Of a stretch of 64,000 nucleotides of DNA, positions 60,972-64,000 are shown piece after piece. Source of the DNA: Acrocarpospora macrocephala (GTDB taxonomy: Bacteria; Actinomycetota; Actinomycetes; Streptosporangiales; Streptosporangiaceae); assembly GCF_009687865.1 (NCBI RefSeq), contig NZ_BLAE01000027.1, positions 42,852-106,851 on the forward strand, in the 5' to 3' direction. The notes under the pieces were generated by a model that made no database searches, had not been told where the DNA came from, and saw nothing but the letters and a program-made list of their open reading frames with translations. Position 1 is the first letter of the stretch. Every line of letters begins with the position of its first letter. A program made the translations under genes and the position numbers.

Positions 60972-62171
60972 GTGACCACCGAGACCCAGTCACCGAACCG
61001 CCGTTCTCCCCGGCAGCGCCACTCCAAGGCGGTCGACGTGGCGCGACGCGGCCTCTCCCTGGTGATGAACCACTCGAACGAGCAGGCCGACGCGGTCTAC
61101 GAGCAGCCCGCGAGCCGGTACCTCGACCTGGACCGGTTCGAACGGGAGAAGCGGGTGCTGTTCCGCGAGCGGCCGGTCTTCGCCGGGCTCAGCGTGGAGC
61201 TGCCGACCCCAGGGTCGTACAAGACCCTCGACCTGCCCGGCTGCCCCCTGGTCATCGCCCGCCAGGCGGATGGCTCGCTGCGCGCCTTCGTCAACGCCTG
61301 CCTGCACCGCGGCGCCAACGTCGCCTACGACGCCGGGTCGGCGCGGACCTTCGTCTGCAAGTTCCACGGCTGGGCCTACAACCTGGACGGCACGCTGCGC
61401 AAAGTACGCGGCGGGGACAACTTCGGGCAGCTCGACCCCGGGTGCACCGGGCTCGCGCAGGTCGCGGTGGCCGAGAAGTACGGGCTGATCTTCGTGCGCG
61501 GGACGCGCCTGGCCGAGGCCCCGGAGCCGATCGACGTCGACGAGGTGCTGTGCGGGCTCGGACCGCAGTTCGCCGAGTGGAGCCTGGAGATGGACCTGTC
61601 CGCGCCGGCCATCCACCCGCCGGTCGTCACCGCGTCGAACTGGAAGCTGGCCGTCGACGGCTATCTGGAGCCGTACCACTTCGCCTCGCTGCACAAGACG
61701 ACCGTCGCCAAGTACAACAACTCCAACCAGGCCACCGTCGACATCCACGGGCCCCACGTCATGAGCGGCTTCCTCGGCCGCAAGATCAATGAGCTCGCCG
61801 AGATCGACGAGGGCGAGTGGCCCCTGATGCGCCACGTGCAGCTCATCTACTTCCTGTTCCCCAACGTCATCCTGTCGGTCATGCAGGATCACGTGGAGTA
61901 TTCGCTGATCCTGCCCGGCCGGTCGGTCGCGGAGAACGTGATGCACCACAACTACTTCGCCTACACCGACTGGGCGAACGAGGACGTGCACCACAAGCGC
62001 TTCCACAACACGCAGTGGATCCTCACCGCCGAAGACATCCCGATGGCCGAGGAGTGCCATCGCAACATCGCCCAGGGCGCCATCGACAAGTTCTACTTCG
62101 GCCGCAACGAGCCCGCGTTGCAGCACTTCCACAAGACCATCGAGACGGAGTTGGCCGCGGCCCAGCACTGA
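60972..62171 (+). CDS. Rieske non-heme iron oxygenase, alpha subunit
   Basis: A 399-residue oxygenase component. The Rieske [2Fe-2S] ligands are Cys110/His112 (CLHRGA) and Cys129/His132 (CKFHGW). The catalytic domain has the mononuclear iron motif around Asp229, His236 and His241 (VDGYLEPYHFASLHK). No beta subunit gene is adjacent, so it is probably an alpha-only oxygenase like those acting on carnitine, betaines or aromatic acids. Start GTG 60972 with AAGGGAGCG upstream. Divergent from the ferredoxin pair that likely feeds it; followed after 34 bp by the M24 hydrolase. Confidence 0.93.
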   Translation: MTTETQSPNRRSPRQRHSKAVDVARRGLSLVMNHSNEQADAVYEQPASRYLDLDRFEREKRVLFRERPVFAGLSVELPTPGSYKTLDLPGCPLVIARQADGSLRAFVNACLHRGANVAYDAGSARTFVCKFHGWAYNLDGTLRKVRGGDNFGQLDPGCTGLAQVAVAEKYGLIFVRGTRLAEAPEPIDVDEVLCGLGPQFAEWSLEMDLSAPAIHPPVVTASNWKLAVDGYLEPYHFASLHKTTVAKYNNSNQATVDIHGPHVMSGFLGRKINELAEIDEGEWPLMRHVQLIYFLFPNVILSVMQDHVEYSLILPGRSVAENVMHHNYFAYTDWANEDVHHKRFHNTQWILTAEDIPMAEECHRNIAQGAIDKFYFGRNEPALQHFHKTIETELAAAQH

Positions 62172-62205
62172 CCGGCCCGACCACCTCCGCCCAAGGGAGA
62201 TCCAC

Positions 62206-63501
62206 GTGTCACAGCACCCCCACCCCAACCACGTCCCGGCGCCCCTGCAGTACGCGGACAAGCTGCACTTCGGGCCGACGACCAACGACACCCACGAGGG
62301 CATCGACACCAACCGGATGCGCGAGCAGCGTGCCGCCCGGATGCGGGCGATCATGCGCGCCGCGAACATCCCGGCACTGCTCGTGACGGGCGCGGAGAAC
62401 GTCCGGTACCTCTGCGGTTTCTTCTGGTCGGAGTTCCAGCTCCAGGCAGGCTACGCGCTGTTCTTCGTGGATCATCCCCCGGTGGTCTTCGCACCGGCGG
62501 GCTCCTATCACCAGATGCCGGACCAGGCCCCGTGGATCCCCGAGTGGCGGATCGCGCGTACCTGGCTGGAGGGGCCGGTGCCGGAGTCGGCCGCCGAGGC
62601 GGAAGCCAAGCTGTTCGCCGACGGGATCGCCGCGGAGCTGAACGAGCGCGGCCTCGGCCGGGAGCCGCTGGCCGTCAGCGAGTTCGGCGAGCGGGCGGTG
62701 TCCGCCCTGATTGGCATGGGCATCGAGGTACGTCCGGGGCTGCCGCTGCTCATGGAGAGCGCCCGCATCAAGACGCCCGACGAGATCAACTGCCTCAAGA
62801 TGATCGCCTCCATCAGCTCCTCCGGCTTTCATCGGGCGCTGGAGACCCTCCGGCCGGGCGTCCTGCAGAGCACGGTCGCCAAGGAGGTCAAGCGCGCCGT
62901 CGAAGACGGCGGCGCCGAGTTCGGGGCGTCGAAGGTGATGGCCGGCCCGCTGGCGTTCGAGCGCGGCATCAGCAGCAGCGACCGGCGCATCGAGTACGGC
63001 GACCTGGCCTACGTGCTCACCTGCGGCAGCTCCTACCTCGGCTACACGGCGTGCCTCTACCGGCAGTACATCGTCGGCCGCCGCCCGACCGCCGAGGAGT
63101 CCGGCTGGTACGACACGCTGCGGGACCGGCTCGACTCGGTGATCGGCGAGCTGCGGCCCGGGGCCAGCACGGCCGACGCCGCCAGGCACTTCGCGCCCGC
63201 GAGCAAGTGGGGTTACACCGACGAGGCGGAGCTGCTCACCATCGAGTTCGGGCACGGCATCGGCCTGGTGAACGCCGGGTCGCGGTTCGTGCACTACAAC
63301 CCGCCGATCATCAACCGGCAGTGGTCCTTCGAACACCCGGAGGAGATCCAGCCCGGCATGGTGATCGCGGTCGAGGGGATCGAGGGCGTGCACCGCAAGC
63401 AGGGCGTGCGTCTTGAGACGATGGTGGTGATCACCGAAAACGGCCCGGAGGCGATCGACTTCTACCCGCGTCACGAGATTCTGGCCGCCAGTGTCATCTG
63501 A
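62206..63501 (+). CDS. creatinase-like M24-fold hydrolase lacking both metal-binding aspartates
   Basis: A 431-residue pita-bread-fold protein with the creatinase N-domain (about 40-185, LLVTGAENVRYLCGF) and M24 domain (about 190-425). The usual His350 (FGHGIGLVN), Glu390 (VEGIEG) and Glu404 (RLETMVVI) are present. Where M24 metallopeptidases have two Asp ligands, this protein reads LTCGSSYLGY (Thr272/Cys273) and TACLYRQY (Ala282/Cys283). Loss of both resembles metal-independent creatinase and argues for a C-N hydrolase rather than a peptidase. Start GTG 62206 after AAGGGAG. The stop is overlapped by the next gene. Confidence 0.88.
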   Translation: MSQHPHPNHVPAPLQYADKLHFGPTTNDTHEGIDTNRMREQRAARMRAIMRAANIPALLVTGAENVRYLCGFFWSEFQLQAGYALFFVDHPPVVFAPAGSYHQMPDQAPWIPEWRIARTWLEGPVPESAAEAEAKLFADGIAAELNERGLGREPLAVSEFGERAVSALIGMGIEVRPGLPLLMESARIKTPDEINCLKMIASISSSGFHRALETLRPGVLQSTVAKEVKRAVEDGGAEFGASKVMAGPLAFERGISSSDRRIEYGDLAYVLTCGSSYLGYTACLYRQYIVGRRPTAEESGWYDTLRDRLDSVIGELRPGASTADAARHFAPASKWGYTDEAELLTIEFGHGIGLVNAGSRFVHYNPPIINRQWSFEHPEEIQPGMVIAVEGIEGVHRKQGVRLETMVVITENGPEAIDFYPRHEILAASVI

Positions 63502-64000
63502 AACGGCGGTGGCCGCTCGCGCGGGGTCGTGGTCCGAGCCGGGCGCCGAGCTGGTGGCGCCCGGGGTGCACCGGATCCCGTTGCCGCTGCCGGACGAGCT
63601 CGCGGCGGTCAACGTCTACGCGCTGGAGCGCCCTGACGGGCTGACGCTGATCGACTCGGGTCAGGCCCTCCGGCGCGCTCGTGACGACCTGAAGGACGCG
63701 CTGGCGTCTCTCGGGTACGCCCTCGGCGACGTGCGCGAGTTCCTCATCACCCACGCCCACCGCGACCACTACACCCTCGGTCCCCTGGTGCGCCGCGACC
63801 ACGGTTCGCGGGTGCGCATCGGGATCCGCGAGGCGCCGGCGCTCGCGGCGGTCGGCAATCCGGACTGGCCCGCGTACGTCTCCCAGCTGGCGCTGCTCCG
63901 GGCCAACGGCGCCGAGGCCCTCGCCGACGAGATCGGCGATGACGCCAGGGCGCAGGGAATCGCGGCCCATCAGTGGGAAGCCCCCGACTCCTGGATCGTC
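63491..64000 (+). CDS. metallo-beta-lactamase-fold hydrolase (partial, runs off window)
   Basis: 170 codons of a longer gene. GTG 63491 overlaps the M24 stop by 11 bp. The N-terminal MBL domain has VHRIPLPLPDELAAVNVYAL, LTLIDSGQAL and the zinc motif THAHRDHYTLG (HxHxDH). The remaining metal ligands and the end of the protein lie beyond the window. Probably hydrolyses a thioester, lactone or amide in the same pathway. Confidence 0.9.
   Translation, partial: MSSETAVAARAGSWSEPGAELVAPGVHRIPLPLPDELAAVNVYALERPDGLTLIDSGQALRRARDDLKDALASLGYALGDVREFLITHAHRDHYTLGPLVRRDHGSRVRIGIREAPALAAVGNPDWPAYVSQLALLRANGAEALADEIGDDARAQGIAAHQWEAPDSWIV

Noticed and set aside
62206-63501. DMSP lyase DddP identity for the M24-fold protein
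   Set aside because: Considered because of the fold and the DmdB-like ligase nearby, but DddP keeps the metal-binding aspartates that are absent here.

Overview
The window is high-GC DNA with dense genes, GTG and TTG starts and many 4-bp ATGA/GTGA overlaps. It encodes a GerW-type sporulation protein, an AfsR/SARP regulator, a secreted protease with an I36 inhibitor, and the block holB, RicT/PSP1 protein, TAP-like hydrolase, tRNA-Thr. Together these point to a sporulating filamentous actinomycete, probably of the Streptosporangiales type; the exact genus is inference.

Layout. 0-6 kb is core chromosome: holB, an ECF sigma factor translationally coupled to a membrane-anchored repeat protein, a RicT-like gene, a secreted peptidase and tRNA-Thr(CGT). 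6-33 kb is accessory and partly decayed. It holds a MarR/CocE-hydrolase divergon around a perfect palindrome, a frameshifted NucA/NucB nuclease followed by two immunity-like genes, a large SARP regulator with a collapsed second copy, a reductase with an internal deletion, a ricin-type lectin, an inhibitor-protease operon, an AlkD-like protein next to an IS5-type scrap, a MerR/GyrI regulator, an MFS exporter, a very large secreted nuclease and a DUF11 surface protein. 31.5-37 kb is a small defence-like island: a RES-domain protein, a marR/wrbA deletion scar, and a SIR2-NACHT gene broken by a 10-bp tandem duplication. 37-40 kb holds housekeeping-type and hypothetical genes.

40.4-64 kb (running off the right edge) is an intact catabolic supercluster: a complete branched-chain-type ABC importer; a CaiC-like ligase, CaiB-type CoA transferase, cytochrome P450 and thioesterase in one operon; an acetoacetyl-CoA-ligase-like enzyme with an AlkK/DmdB-like ligase; an NDP-forming-type CoA ligase, a double MaoC hydratase, a zinc dehydrogenase and an AlbA_2-like protein; a ferredoxin/ferredoxin reductase pair; and a Rieske oxygenase, a creatinase-like M24 hydrolase lacking both metal-binding aspartates, and a metallo-beta-lactamase-fold protein. 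A shared half-site, AGTACAA, often set against a TTGnACT partner, lies before the ABC operon, before the two ligase operons and in the ferredoxin/Rieske intergenic region. A second repeated element occurs twice between ferredoxin and Rieske.

How it may work (inference): the importer brings in a carboxylate or betaine-like compound, Rieske and P450 oxygenases fed by the ferredoxin pair oxidise it, the hydrolases cleave it, and the ligases, transferase, hydratase, dehydrogenase and thioesterase process the acyl-CoA products. The substrate cannot be read from the sequence. The most striking observations are this apparently undescribed cluster with its shared operators, the SIR2-NACHT gene inactivated by a reversible-looking duplication, and several clean internal-deletion scars in the accessory region.
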